From Taklimakanibacter albus (GTDB lineage: Bacteria > Pseudomonadota > Alphaproteobacteria > Rhizobiales > Aestuariivirgaceae): a stretch of DNA of 64,000 nt. The notes under the pieces are model-generated. The model saw nothing but the letters and a program-made list of their open reading frames with translations, was not told the DNA's origin and ran no database searches. Below are positions 17,973 through 25,314 of the stretch, one piece after another. Positions within the stretch are counted from its first letter, which is position 1; every line of letters starts with the position of its first letter. A program made the translations under genes and the position numbers. Location: contig NZ_JAENHL010000004.1 of the NCBI RefSeq assembly GCF_016595235.1, forward strand, positions 90,343-154,342, read 5' to 3'.

Positions 17973-18149
17973 CACGTCCACGAACCACCATGCTTAACGA
18001 AGCATGGGCCCCCCTTGGTTAATAGGACCGCTTCGTACCCTTTCCAATTTGTTATGAGTTTTCAGAGACTTGCACCGATAAACTGAACGCGATCTCAAAG
18101 CCTTCGCGATAGTGTTGCGTCCAACGATAAGGGGAATGGACGTCAACAA

Positions 18150-18797
18150 ATGACTATCTTGGCAAGACTCGGGGGAGTTGCGCTCGGATTGGCCTGCATG
18201 ATCGGGACGGCTTATGCCGTCGATGCGGACCAGGTCCGGGTCGATCCCAACAAAGGACAATTCCAGACCGTCTATGGCAATGCGCTGCCGCCGATCGGCT
18301 ATGTCGAAATGTGCGCCCGCGAGCCGAAGGAATGCCGTGCCATCGGCGGCAAGCCGGTGCATCTGGCTCTGACGCCGGATCGCTGGAACCTCGTCTATCA
18401 GGTCAACACCTTCGTGAACGGCAAGATCGCGCCGATGAGCGATGAGGAGCTTTACGGCAAGCCCGAATATTGGACCTTCCCGACGGATGCGGGCGACTGC
18501 GAGGACTATCTGCTCCTCAAGAAGCGTTATCTCGAAGGCTTGGGTTTTCCGTCGGAAGCACTGCTCATCACCGTCGTTCTCGACGAGAAGAACCAGGGTC
18601 ACGCGGTGCTCACCGTCACCACCGACAAGGGCGACTTCGTGCTCGACAACCGCCGCAACGACGTGCTGCGCTGGAACAACACCGGCTACACCTATCTGAA
18701 GCGCCAATCGGCGGAAGATCCGCGCCAGTGGGTGTCGCTCACCAAGAAGGCGCCGGCCAACAGCGGCACGGTCGCCGCGGGAGCCGCGAAAAAATAA
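18150..18797 (+). CDS. Transglutaminase-like cysteine peptidase (BTLCP family)
   Basis: A 215-residue protein with a signal peptide (ARLGGVALGLACMIGTAYAVDA), so periplasmic. The BTLCP catalytic triad is visible: C117 in GDCEDYLLLKKRYLE, H151 in QGHAVLTV and D166 in FVLDNR. The family includes LapG, which cleaves surface adhesins under c-di-GMP control, though this branch (shorter, rhizobial) has no proven substrate. It has a long 244-bp leader after the PilZ gene's terminator, so it has its own promoter. An inverted repeat ATGCTT-AACG-AAGCAT lies at 17990-18005 in that leader. Confidence 0.9.
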   Translation: MTILARLGGVALGLACMIGTAYAVDADQVRVDPNKGQFQTVYGNALPPIGYVEMCAREPKECRAIGGKPVHLALTPDRWNLVYQVNTFVNGKIAPMSDEELYGKPEYWTFPTDAGDCEDYLLLKKRYLEGLGFPSEALLITVVLDEKNQGHAVLTVTTDKGDFVLDNRRNDVLRWNNTGYTYLKRQSAEDPRQWVSLTKKAPANSGTVAAGAAKK

Positions 18798-18870
18798 GGA
18801 CGGGATCAATTTTGGGAGCTAAGGCCCGGTCGGCGTCCCCCTCCCCATCCCCCACCAGACCGGGCTAAAG

Positions 18871-18903
18871 GGAGCCGGCTCTGTCCCACCCAGAGCCGGC
18901 TCC
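18871..18903. terminator. Bidirectional terminator hairpin
   Basis: Thirteen-base perfect inverted repeat (GGAGCCGGCTCTG / CAGAGCCGGCTCC, seven-base loop) between the convergent BTLCP and gamma-carbonic-anhydrase genes. An additional weaker pair GCCCGGTC / GACCGGGC lies immediately before it. Probably terminates both genes. Confidence 0.7.
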
Positions 18904-18937
18904 ACCTATTTGCGGGTCAGCGGTTACGCGTTGTCGG

Positions 18938-19474
18938 TCACTCGCCGGGGATTTCACGCATGCCGGCGGCGAAGCGGCGCCAGTTCTTCACATAGTTCTT
19001 GGCCGACTCTTTCAGTTTCTCGGCCATCTCGGTCGACACCTCGCGCACCACCTTGCCGGGGGCACCCATCACCAGGGAATTGTCGGGGATCACTTTGCCC
19101 TCGGCAATGAGCGCATTGGCGCCGATCAGGCAGTTGCGGCCGATCTTGGCGTGATTGAGGATCGTCGCGCCCATGCCGATCAGCGTATTGTCGCCGATGG
19201 TGCAGCCATGCAGGATCGCCTTGTGCCCGATGGTGCAATGGCGCCCGACGGTCAACGGCGCGCCCATGTCGGTGTGGAGCACGCAGCCATCCTGGATGTT
19301 GCTGCCTTCGCCGATCAGGATGAGCTCATTGTCGCCGCGCAGCACCGCTCCGAACCAGATGCCGGCATTGCGCTCGAGCTTCACTTTCCCGACCAGCACC
19401 GCGGTGGGCGCGACCCAGAACTCGTTTTCGGGCGGCAGCTCCGGCGTGGCGTCGTCGAGCGAATAAAGCGTCAT
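18938..19474 (-). CDS. Gamma carbonic anhydrase family protein
   Basis: A 178-residue left-handed beta-helix protein made of hexapeptide repeats (from [15 protein letters not shown] to [16 protein letters not shown]). Zinc-ligand histidines of the family fall in VLHTDMGAP and [10 protein letters not shown]. Members are carbonic anhydrases or related metal enzymes (CaiE/PaaY-like). The ATG at 19474 has GAGAGG eight bases upstream; an ATG at 19480 is too close to it. The adjacent upstream gene is a SulP anion transporter. Some SulP proteins carry bicarbonate, so a shared role in inorganic carbon handling is possible. Confidence 0.9.
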   Translation of the reverse strand: MTLYSLDDATPELPPENEFWVAPTAVLVGKVKLERNAGIWFGAVLRGDNELILIGEGSNIQDGCVLHTDMGAPLTVGRHCTIGHKAILHGCTIGDNTLIGMGATILNHAKIGRNCLIGANALIAEGKVIPDNSLVMGAPGKVVREVSTEMAEKLKESAKNYVKNWRRFAAGMREIPGE

Positions 19475-19546
19475 GCGCATGTCCTCTCATTCATGGGTAT
19501 GGATCGGACTATACCGCGCTCCTTGCGCAGCACCAGCGCGTATCCC

Positions 19547-19628
19547 GGCGAAGTGGAATCACTTCGCCGAAAAGGATTCGCGCCAAATCTGGCGCAAATC
19601 CTTGTCGCCAAAGTCTGCAACTTTGGCG
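19547..19628. repeat. Cluster of three palindromic repeats (mosaic element)
   Basis: Three consecutive hairpins: GGCGAAGTG/CACTTCGCC (19547-19568), AAGGATT-GCGCCA/TGGCGC-AATCCTT (19572-19603) and CGCCAAAGT/ACTTTGGCG (19606-19628). The last stem recurs inside the hairpin at 24223-24270, showing a dispersed family, like RIME/BIME-type intergenic elements of rhizobia. Lies between SulP and the carbonic-anhydrase gene. Confidence 0.75.
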
Positions 19629-19643
19629 GGATTTGCTCTGGAA

Positions 19644-21353
19644 TCAAGCGAGCCGGCGGACCGCTTCGACGGCGTCCTCGATCCGCGCCAGGAACAGGAC
19701 ATCGGGGGACTTCACCTCGTGCTTCACCAGTTCCTTGCGGACGTCGAAGGCAGCGCCCGTCAGGTAGACTCTCACACCCTGGCGCACGGCTTTCCTGACC
19801 ACGCCGGCGATGACATTGGCGCCGGTCGAATCCAGGAACGGCACCGCCGAGAAGTCGAGCACCAGGCCCTTGTGCTGGTCGGCGATGCGTTCGAGCACGG
19901 CCCCCACCGCCGAGGCCGCACCGAAGAAGAAGGCGCCGCTGATGCGGTAGACGACGACCTCGGGATCGCTCGCCAGCGCCGCGTCATAGGGCTTGCGTTC
20001 GCCGTTACTATCATCGGCACGGTCGTCGGTCGCCAGCGGCCCATGCTCGACGCGGGTCATATGGGCCATGCGGTTGATGAAGATGAAAGCGCCGATCGCC
20101 GAGCCGACCACGATGCCTTCGGTCAGGTCGCGGAAGATGGTGAGCAGGAACGTCGAGAGCAGGATCGCGGCATCGCCCCAGGACGAGCGGATGAGCGTGC
20201 CGAAAGCATGTTTCTCCGCCATGTTCCAGGCGACCACCGCCAGCACGGCAGCGAGTGCCGCGAGCGGGATATAGCTCGCGAGCGGCGCCGCGATCAGCAT
20301 GAAGACCAGGAGGAAGGCCGAATGCAGCATGCCGGAGATGGGGCCGCGCGCCCCTGCCCGGACATTGGTCGCGGTGCGCGCGATCGTGCCGGTCACGACG
20401 ATGCCGCCGAATAGCCCAGAGCCGATATTGGCCACGCCTTGCGCCACCAGCTCACAATTGGAGCGGTGGCGGCGGCCCGTCATGCCGTCGGCGACGACGG
20501 CCGACAACAAGGATTCAATGGCGCCGAGCAGCGCGAAGGCCACCGCATCGGGCAGCACCGCCTGGATCTTCTCGAGCGAGAACGGCGGCAGCTGCGGCGC
20601 CGGCAAGGTCGACGGGATGCCGCCGAAGCGCGTGCCGATGGTTTCGACCGGCAGTCCCAGCGCAAAGACCACGAGCGAGGCGAGGACCACGGCGATGAGG
20701 ATGTTGGGCCAGTGCGGGCGCAGCTTCTTCAAGCCGACCATCACCACGATGCCGAGCGCGGCAATCGACAGCGCCGACGGGTTGAGCGTGCCGAGCACAC
20801 CCCACAGCGCCTCGACCTTGGGGATGAGTGCCCCCGGCTCATGGGCGAGCGTCAGCCCCAGGAGATCATGGATCTGGCTGGCGAAGATGATGACCGCAAT
20901 GCCGGCCGTGAAGCCCACCGTCACCGGATAGGGAATGAATTTGATATAGGTCCCGAGCCGCAGATAACCGGCGGCGATGAGGAACAGTCCCGCCATGATG
21001 GTGGCGAGCAGCATGCCGTCGACGCCGTGCCGTTCGACGGTAGCGGCGACGAGCACGATGAAGGCGCCGGCCGGGCCGCCGATCTGGAAGCGGCTGCCGC
21101 CCAGAAGCGACACGAGGAAGCCGCCGACGATGGCCGTGTAGAGGCCTCGATCGGGCGTCACGCCCGAGCCGATGGCGATCGCCATCGACAAGGGCAGCGC
21201 CACGATGGCGACGGTGAGGCCGGCGAGAATATCGGCGCGCACATCGCCAAGCCCGTAGCGCTCGCGCAGCACGGTGACGATTTTCGGCGTAAAGAGATCA
21301 CGAAAACTCGGCCCGGGAGCGGGCAGAGGTGATTTTCCCGACCAGTCAGTCAT
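19644..21353 (-). CDS. SulP family inorganic anion transporter with STAS domain
   Basis: A 569-residue inner-membrane carrier. Multiple membrane spans occupy residues 50 to about 420, with SulP signatures VAIVALPLSMAIAIGSGVTPDRGLYTAIVGG and GGSRFQIGGPAGAFIVLVAATV. The C-terminal ~120 residues are a STAS domain (VYRISGAFFFGAASAV ... LVLDFSAVPFLDSTGANVIAGVV). Substrates in the family are sulfate, bicarbonate or other anions. Context is split: gamma carbonic anhydrase downstream suggests bicarbonate, cysE upstream suggests sulfate. The ATG at 21353 is chosen, as the upstream open frame is the shadow of the DUF3126 gene. Confidence 0.92.
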   Translation of the reverse strand: MTDWSGKSPLPAPGPSFRDLFTPKIVTVLRERYGLGDVRADILAGLTVAIVALPLSMAIAIGSGVTPDRGLYTAIVGGFLVSLLGGSRFQIGGPAGAFIVLVAATVERHGVDGMLLATIMAGLFLIAAGYLRLGTYIKFIPYPVTVGFTAGIAVIIFASQIHDLLGLTLAHEPGALIPKVEALWGVLGTLNPSALSIAALGIVVMVGLKKLRPHWPNILIAVVLASLVVFALGLPVETIGTRFGGIPSTLPAPQLPPFSLEKIQAVLPDAVAFALLGAIESLLSAVVADGMTGRRHRSNCELVAQGVANIGSGLFGGIVVTGTIARTATNVRAGARGPISGMLHSAFLLVFMLIAAPLASYIPLAALAAVLAVVAWNMAEKHAFGTLIRSSWGDAAILLSTFLLTIFRDLTEGIVVGSAIGAFIFINRMAHMTRVEHGPLATDDRADDSNGERKPYDAALASDPEVVVYRISGAFFFGAASAVGAVLERIADQHKGLVLDFSAVPFLDSTGANVIAGVVRKAVRQGVRVYLTGAAFDVRKELVKHEVKSPDVLFLARIEDAVEAVRRLA

Positions 21354-21378
21354 TCCCCGCCGTCCCGTTTCCTTCTCA

Positions 21379-21591
21379 CTATTCTTCGAGGTCGAAATCC
21401 AGGATGGCCATGGAGAAATTGTAGGACAGCTCGCCATCCTCGTCGTCGCGGAAGATCACGCCGATGAATTCATCGCCGATATAGACCTCGCCCGAATCGC
21501 TCTTCTGCGGGCGCTTGCGGACTTCGATATTGGCGAGCTGGAATTTCGCTTTCAGAAAACGGGTAAGCTTCTTTATCTCATCGGGTTGCAC
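21379..21591 (-). CDS. DUF3126 family protein
   Basis: A 70-residue acidic protein (MQPDEIKKLTRFLKAKFQ ... VYIGDEFIGVIFRDDEDGELSYNF), recognisable as DUF3126, a short alphaproteobacterial family of unknown function usually found next to cysE. Cytoplasmic, no signal or membrane segment. It lies 66 bp downstream of cysE and 25 bp before SulP in the same orientation, so these three are probably one transcript. Confidence 0.88.
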   Translation of the reverse strand: MQPDEIKKLTRFLKAKFQLANIEVRKRPQKSDSGEVYIGDEFIGVIFRDDEDGELSYNFSMAILDFDLEE

Positions 21592-21657
21592 GATGGCGTT
21601 CCTTGATTTGACGGGAGAGCTTCAAGGTCTACTCTGCCGGTCGAAGGCAAGACAAGC

Positions 21658-22488
21658 CTATTCTACCCCCTGCGACGGTTCCGCCTTGAGCTGGTGGTCC
21701 ATCACCAAAGCCGGCTCGGCGCAGCCGGCGTAGCCGACGACCTTGGCCGGAACGCCGGCGACAGTGCGGTTGGGCGGCACGTCATGCAGCACGACCGAGC
21801 CCGCGGCCACCCGCGAGCAATGGCCGATCTCGATATTGCCGAGAATCTTGGCGCCCGAACCGATGAGCACGCCGTGGCGGATCTTCGGATGCCGGTCGCC
21901 CGTCGCCTTGCCGGTGCCGCCGAGCGTCACTTCCTGCATCAGCGAGACATTGTCCTCGACGACGGCGGTCTCGCCGATGACGATGGCATGGCCGTGATCG
22001 ACGAAGATGCCCTTGCCAATACGTGCGGCGGGATGGATGTCGACGCCATAGACGACCGAGGAGCGGCTCTGCAGGTAATAGGCGAAGTCGCGGCGGTCCA
22101 TCTTCCACAGCTGATGCGCCATACGATGCGTCTGGATGGCCTGGAAGCCTTTGAAATATAGCAACGGCTCGAGATAGCGGTTGCAGGCCGGGTCACGCTC
22201 ATAGACCGCGACGACATCGGCGCGCGCCGCATCCCCGATGGCCGGATCGGCGTCGAGTGCATCCTGGAAGGCCTGCTGGATCAGCTCGGCGGAGAGCGCA
22301 TTGGCCATGCGCAAAGCGAGCCGGTGCATCAGCGCGTCTTCGAAGCGCGGCTGATTGAGCACGGCGCCGAAGATGAAGCCGCCGAGGCTCGGATCCTTCT
22401 TGGCCGCCTCCTGGGCCTCCTCGCGGATGCGGTCCCAGACCGGATCGAGGCTGGCGACGCTTTGCGGGTGTGTCGACTGGCGGACCAT
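21658..22488 (-). CDS. cysE: Serine O-acetyltransferase
   Basis: Acetylates serine with acetyl-CoA, the first step of cysteine synthesis. The 276-residue protein has the CysE N-terminal helical domain (VWDRIREEAQEAA, PSLGGFIFGAVLNQPRFEDALMHRLA) and the C-terminal left-handed beta-helix with the active-site segment GIFVDHGHAIVIGETAVVEDNVSLMQEVTLGGTGK, whose DHGHA carries the catalytic histidine. The ATG at 22488 follows GGAG by six bases; an ATG at 22500 lacks a ribosome site. Probably subject to cysteine feedback, as is known for the family. Confidence 0.94.
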   Translation of the reverse strand: MVRQSTHPQSVASLDPVWDRIREEAQEAAKKDPSLGGFIFGAVLNQPRFEDALMHRLALRMANALSAELIQQAFQDALDADPAIGDAARADVVAVYERDPACNRYLEPLLYFKGFQAIQTHRMAHQLWKMDRRDFAYYLQSRSSVVYGVDIHPAARIGKGIFVDHGHAIVIGETAVVEDNVSLMQEVTLGGTGKATGDRHPKIRHGVLIGSGAKILGNIEIGHCSRVAAGSVVLHDVPPNRTVAGVPAKVVGYAGCAEPALVMDHQLKAEPSQGVE

Positions 22489-22604
22489 CGGATACTCCAT
22501 GAACTTGCCGAACCTTATCTTACGCCACTGTCCGGGAAATGGGGAGCTTTCCTGCAAAAGCAACAGCATTGCGTTAAAGTTAGAGCTCTGATAGCCCGGC
22601 TTCC

Positions 22605-23399
22605 ATGACGAAAATCGCCTCCTCCACCCCTTATCTCGAAGCCTGGCGCGACGGTCCAATTGGCTTCCTGATGCTCCACCGGCCCGATCGCCGCAATGCG
22701 CTCAACCGGGAGATGTGGGCGGCTCTGCCGGGCCTGGTGGCGGCCCTGGATGGCGATCCCGAGACGCGCCTGCTCGTGCTACGGGGGGCCGGAACGGAGG
22801 CTTTCGCGGCCGGCGCCGATATCAGCGAGTTCGCCGAGAACCGCGCCAACCCGGAGCTCGCCCGCGATTACGAGGCGTTGAACGGCAAGGCCTTCGCCGC
22901 CTTGCGCGCCACGGCAAAGCCGGCGATCGCCATGATTTCAGGCTTCTGCATCGGCGGCGGTCTCGCTCTGGCGCTCGCCTGCGATCTCAGGATCGCCGGC
23001 GCCGACGCCCTCTTTGCCTTGCCGCCGGCCCGGCTCGGCCTTGCTTATCCGGTCGACGGGCTGCGTGACCTCCTTCACGCGGTGTCACCGGCCTTCGCCA
23101 AGGAAATGCTGTTCACCGCGCGGCGCTACAAGGCCGAGGAGGCACTGAAGGCCGGGCTCGTCCACCGGGTCACGCCCCAGGACCGACTCGAAGCCGAGAC
23201 AAGGGCGCTTGCGGCCGAGATCGCCGAAAATGCCCCTTTGACCATCAAGGCCTCGAAACGCGCCATCGATGCGCTCGCCGGGCGACCCGTGGACGAGGAT
23301 CTCAAGGCGCTGGCGGCCGCCTGCTTTGCCAGCGCGGACTATGCCGAGGGGCAGCGCGCCTTCCTCGAAAAGCGCAAGCCGCGCTTCACCGGCACTTGA
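22605..23399 (+). CDS. Crotonase superfamily protein lacking both hydratase glutamates
   Basis: A 264-residue CoA-binding protein of the enoyl-CoA hydratase/isomerase fold. The oxyanion-hole segments are FAAGADISEF and GFCIGGGLALALACDL. In true hydratases a glutamate follows GGGC and another sits in the PExxLG motif. Here the corresponding positions are alanine (GGGLALA) and proline (LPPARLGL), so alkene hydration is unlikely; an isomerase, hydrolase or decarboxylase activity, or a non-hydratase role, is more plausible. Divergent from cysE with 116 bp between; convergent with the alpha/beta hydrolase. No other fatty-acid genes lie nearby. Confidence 0.85.
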   Translation: MTKIASSTPYLEAWRDGPIGFLMLHRPDRRNALNREMWAALPGLVAALDGDPETRLLVLRGAGTEAFAAGADISEFAENRANPELARDYEALNGKAFAALRATAKPAIAMISGFCIGGGLALALACDLRIAGADALFALPPARLGLAYPVDGLRDLLHAVSPAFAKEMLFTARRYKAEEALKAGLVHRVTPQDRLEAETRALAAEIAENAPLTIKASKRAIDALAGRPVDEDLKALAAACFASADYAEGQRAFLEKRKPRFTGT

Positions 23400-23421
23400 T
23401 TCCAGATTTAAGAATACCAGC

Positions 23422-24174
23422 CTAAGCTATTGAATTCAGGAAGTTAATGACTTCATCCTTATGCTGCCGGTCGCCCACTGCGTTCATGTGGTTACGCCTG
23501 GCCAGCGTCACGCCCCTGGCGCCGGGAATGGCGGCGACCAGCGGCTCCACCTTGCCGGCGATGTCGTCCATGTCACCCGCCACGACCAGCGCCGGCACCG
23601 CGATCCGGCCGAGCTCGGCCGCCGTGATCTTCTGGCGGCCCGACCGCATGCAGGCAGCCAGCGCCTTGAGATCGCCTTTGGTCTGCTCGGCGAAGACGCG
23701 GAATACCTTGGCGGAAGGATCCTCAATACTGTCGATGGAGGCGGCTTCCAGGGCTTGGGCAATGGGCTCGGCACCACCAACGCCGCGGATCATGTTGTCG
23801 GCCAGGCCGGAAAAGACCGCCGCGCTCACCCGCTCGGGATGATTGAGGGTGAGAAAGGCGGCGATGCGCGCGCCCATCGAATAACCCATGACCCGGACCT
23901 GGGAGAGGCCCAGATGGTCGAGGAGCCGGCGGGCGTCCTCCGCCATTTCGGGGGCGGGATAGGCTTCCGGATCATAGAGCTTGCCGCTCTCGCCATGGCC
24001 GCGATTGTCGAAGGTGATCGTCTGGTAGCCGGCCCCGGTCAGCGCCTTGACCCAGCCGGTATCGATCCAGTTGACCCGGGCATTTGAGGCGAAGCCATGG
24101 ATGAGCAGGACCGGCGGCCCCTCGCCTGTCACTTCATAAGCGATATCGACGATGTCGGAACGGAAACTTGGCAT
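23422..24174 (-). CDS. Alpha/beta hydrolase
   Basis: A 250-residue cytoplasmic alpha/beta-hydrolase. The oxyanion strand is LLIHGFASNARVNW, the nucleophile is S99 in GYSMGA, an acid residue falls in VVAGDMDDIAG, and the histidine in ARRNHMNAVGD. The cap is short. The family includes 3-oxoadipate enol-lactonase-like enzymes and esterases; nothing around it identifies the substrate. It is convergent with the crotonase gene, 22 bp between stops. Confidence 0.85.
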   Translation of the reverse strand: MPSFRSDIVDIAYEVTGEGPPVLLIHGFASNARVNWIDTGWVKALTGAGYQTITFDNRGHGESGKLYDPEAYPAPEMAEDARRLLDHLGLSQVRVMGYSMGARIAAFLTLNHPERVSAAVFSGLADNMIRGVGGAEPIAQALEAASIDSIEDPSAKVFRVFAEQTKGDLKALAACMRSGRQKITAAELGRIAVPALVVAGDMDDIAGKVEPLVAAIPGARGVTLARRNHMNAVGDRQHKDEVINFLNSIA

Positions 24175-24222
24175 CGGACCTCATGCTTTGCGGCTGACGC
24201 AACATATGCTATTCGCGCCCTA

Positions 24223-24342
24223 GAGCGCTTCCCGCCAAAGTTGTTCGACTTTGGCGATAGGGAAGCGCTCCACTTTAATATGTCGAGCCTTTTATCCACA
24301 AAGATCGAATCGGAACGATTAGATCTTTGTGGTAAGGCTCGA
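24223..24342. repeat. Two long palindromic repeats
   Basis: The first hairpin (24223-24270) has outer arms GAGCGCTTCC/GGAAGCGCTC and inner arms GCCAAAGT/ACTTTGGC, the inner part shared with the element at 19606-19628. The second (24283-24342) pairs CGAGCCTT...CCACAAAGATC with GATCTTTGTGG...AAGGCTCG with a three-base bulge. Both lie between the hydrolase and the zinc-finger gene and resemble dispersed rhizobial intergenic palindromes. Confidence 0.75.
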
Positions 24343-24369
24343 TAACACAGCGACCATCAGGGATGCATC

Positions 24370-24615
24370 ATGGCGTCGGGCTCAACACCGCATTTTCAGA
24401 ACAGCGACGGCGTGCCGGCGATCGAGATCGGCACCAAGGAATTCATGTGCATCGGCGCCAAGCCGCCCCATGACCATCCGCATATCTTCATCGACATGGG
24501 CGCCGACAAGGAAACCGTCTGCCCCTATTGCTCGACGCTCTATAAGTACAATCCGAGCCTAGCCGCGACGGAATCGCGTCCGGCCAACGCCTCGTGGACC
24601 GACAAGGCTGCCTGA
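24370..24615 (+). CDS. Zinc-finger CHCC-type domain protein
   Basis: An 81-residue protein of the zf-CHCC family, whose mitochondrial relative is the complex I subunit NDUFS6. The metal-binding pattern is seen as C27 in FMCIGAKPP, histidines in HDHPHIFIDMG, then CPYC at about residues 56-59. Length and spacing fit alphaproteobacterial members, thought to be an accessory subunit of NADH dehydrogenase. It stands alone here, flanked by the repeat cluster and a tiny putative lipoprotein. Confidence 0.9.
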   Translation: MASGSTPHFQNSDGVPAIEIGTKEFMCIGAKPPHDHPHIFIDMGADKETVCPYCSTLYKYNPSLAATESRPANASWTDKAA

Positions 24616-24633
24616 GCGGCACTATCTCCGAAG

Positions 24634-24759
24634 TTACTGAGACGCGGACGTCTTCGCGACCATATCCTGGTCGAGCTTGCCCTTGCCCGGCGCGCAGACC
24701 GCGCAGCCGGTCAGCAGCGTCAGAGCAAGAAGGACGATGAGGCGGCGCGACGTGAACAT
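24634..24759 (-). CDS. Putative small lipoprotein
   Basis: A 41-residue open frame with a positively charged N-terminus (MFTSRRL), a hydrophobic segment IVLLALTLL and a good lipobox LTGC, followed by a short polar tail. Cleavage would leave a mature peptide of about 23 residues starting at the cysteine. No clear ribosome site is visible and it lies between a plus-strand zinc-finger gene and a plus-strand GNAT, which lowers confidence. No family recognised. Confidence 0.45.
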   Translation of the reverse strand: MFTSRRLIVLLALTLLTGCAVCAPGKGKLDQDMVAKTSASQ

Positions 24760-24834
24760 GCTGCCGCAAACTGACAGTGCGCCTTGCCATTGTCCAGCTT
24801 GATTCGAAACGGCGGAAACGGCACGGTCGCGCGC

Positions 24835-25314
24835 ATGATCGAGATCAGGGAATATCGGGAAAGCGACCAGGAAAATCTGGTCGGCTTGATTCGCGAGCTG
24901 CAGGCGAGCGAGGTCATTCTCTATGACCGCATGAAGCCCGTGGCCCAGATGGGCGTCTGGTATGTCGATCTGCTCAAGAAGAAATGCGCCGAGGACGAAG
25001 GCGTCATCCTGATCGCCGAGGAGAATGGCGCGGCCTTGGGTTATGCGGTGATCCTCACCCGCTCGGCCGAGGATGGCACCGGCGATGAGGTCGCTTATGA
25101 CTACGCCTATATCATCGATCTGGTGGTGGCGAAGGAGGCGCGCCGGCGCGGCATCGGCAAACTCCTGCTCGCCGATTGCGAAAGACGCGCCCGTGATGCC
25201 GGGCGCGATGATCTGCGCATCACCGTGCTCGCCGCCAACCAGGGCGCCCATGATCTCTACCGTGCTCTCGGCTTCGACGATCTCCTCATCAATATGCGCA
25301 AGGGCCTGACATGA
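24835..25314 (+). CDS. GNAT family N-acetyltransferase
   Basis: A 159-residue acetyl-CoA-dependent acyltransferase. The GNAT core is complete: YIIDLVVAKEARRRGIGKLLLADCERRARDAG holds the acetyl-CoA pyrophosphate loop RRGIGK, followed by LAANQGAHDLYRALGFD. The ATG at 24835 (MIEIREYRESD) is the first sensible start. Its stop overlaps the start of the YcaQ gene (ATGA), so it belongs to a three-gene operon GNAT-YcaQ-GNAT. Substrate unknown. Confidence 0.88.
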   Translation: MIEIREYRESDQENLVGLIRELQASEVILYDRMKPVAQMGVWYVDLLKKKCAEDEGVILIAEENGAALGYAVILTRSAEDGTGDEVAYDYAYIIDLVVAKEARRRGIGKLLLADCERRARDAGRDDLRITVLAANQGAHDLYRALGFDDLLINMRKGLT

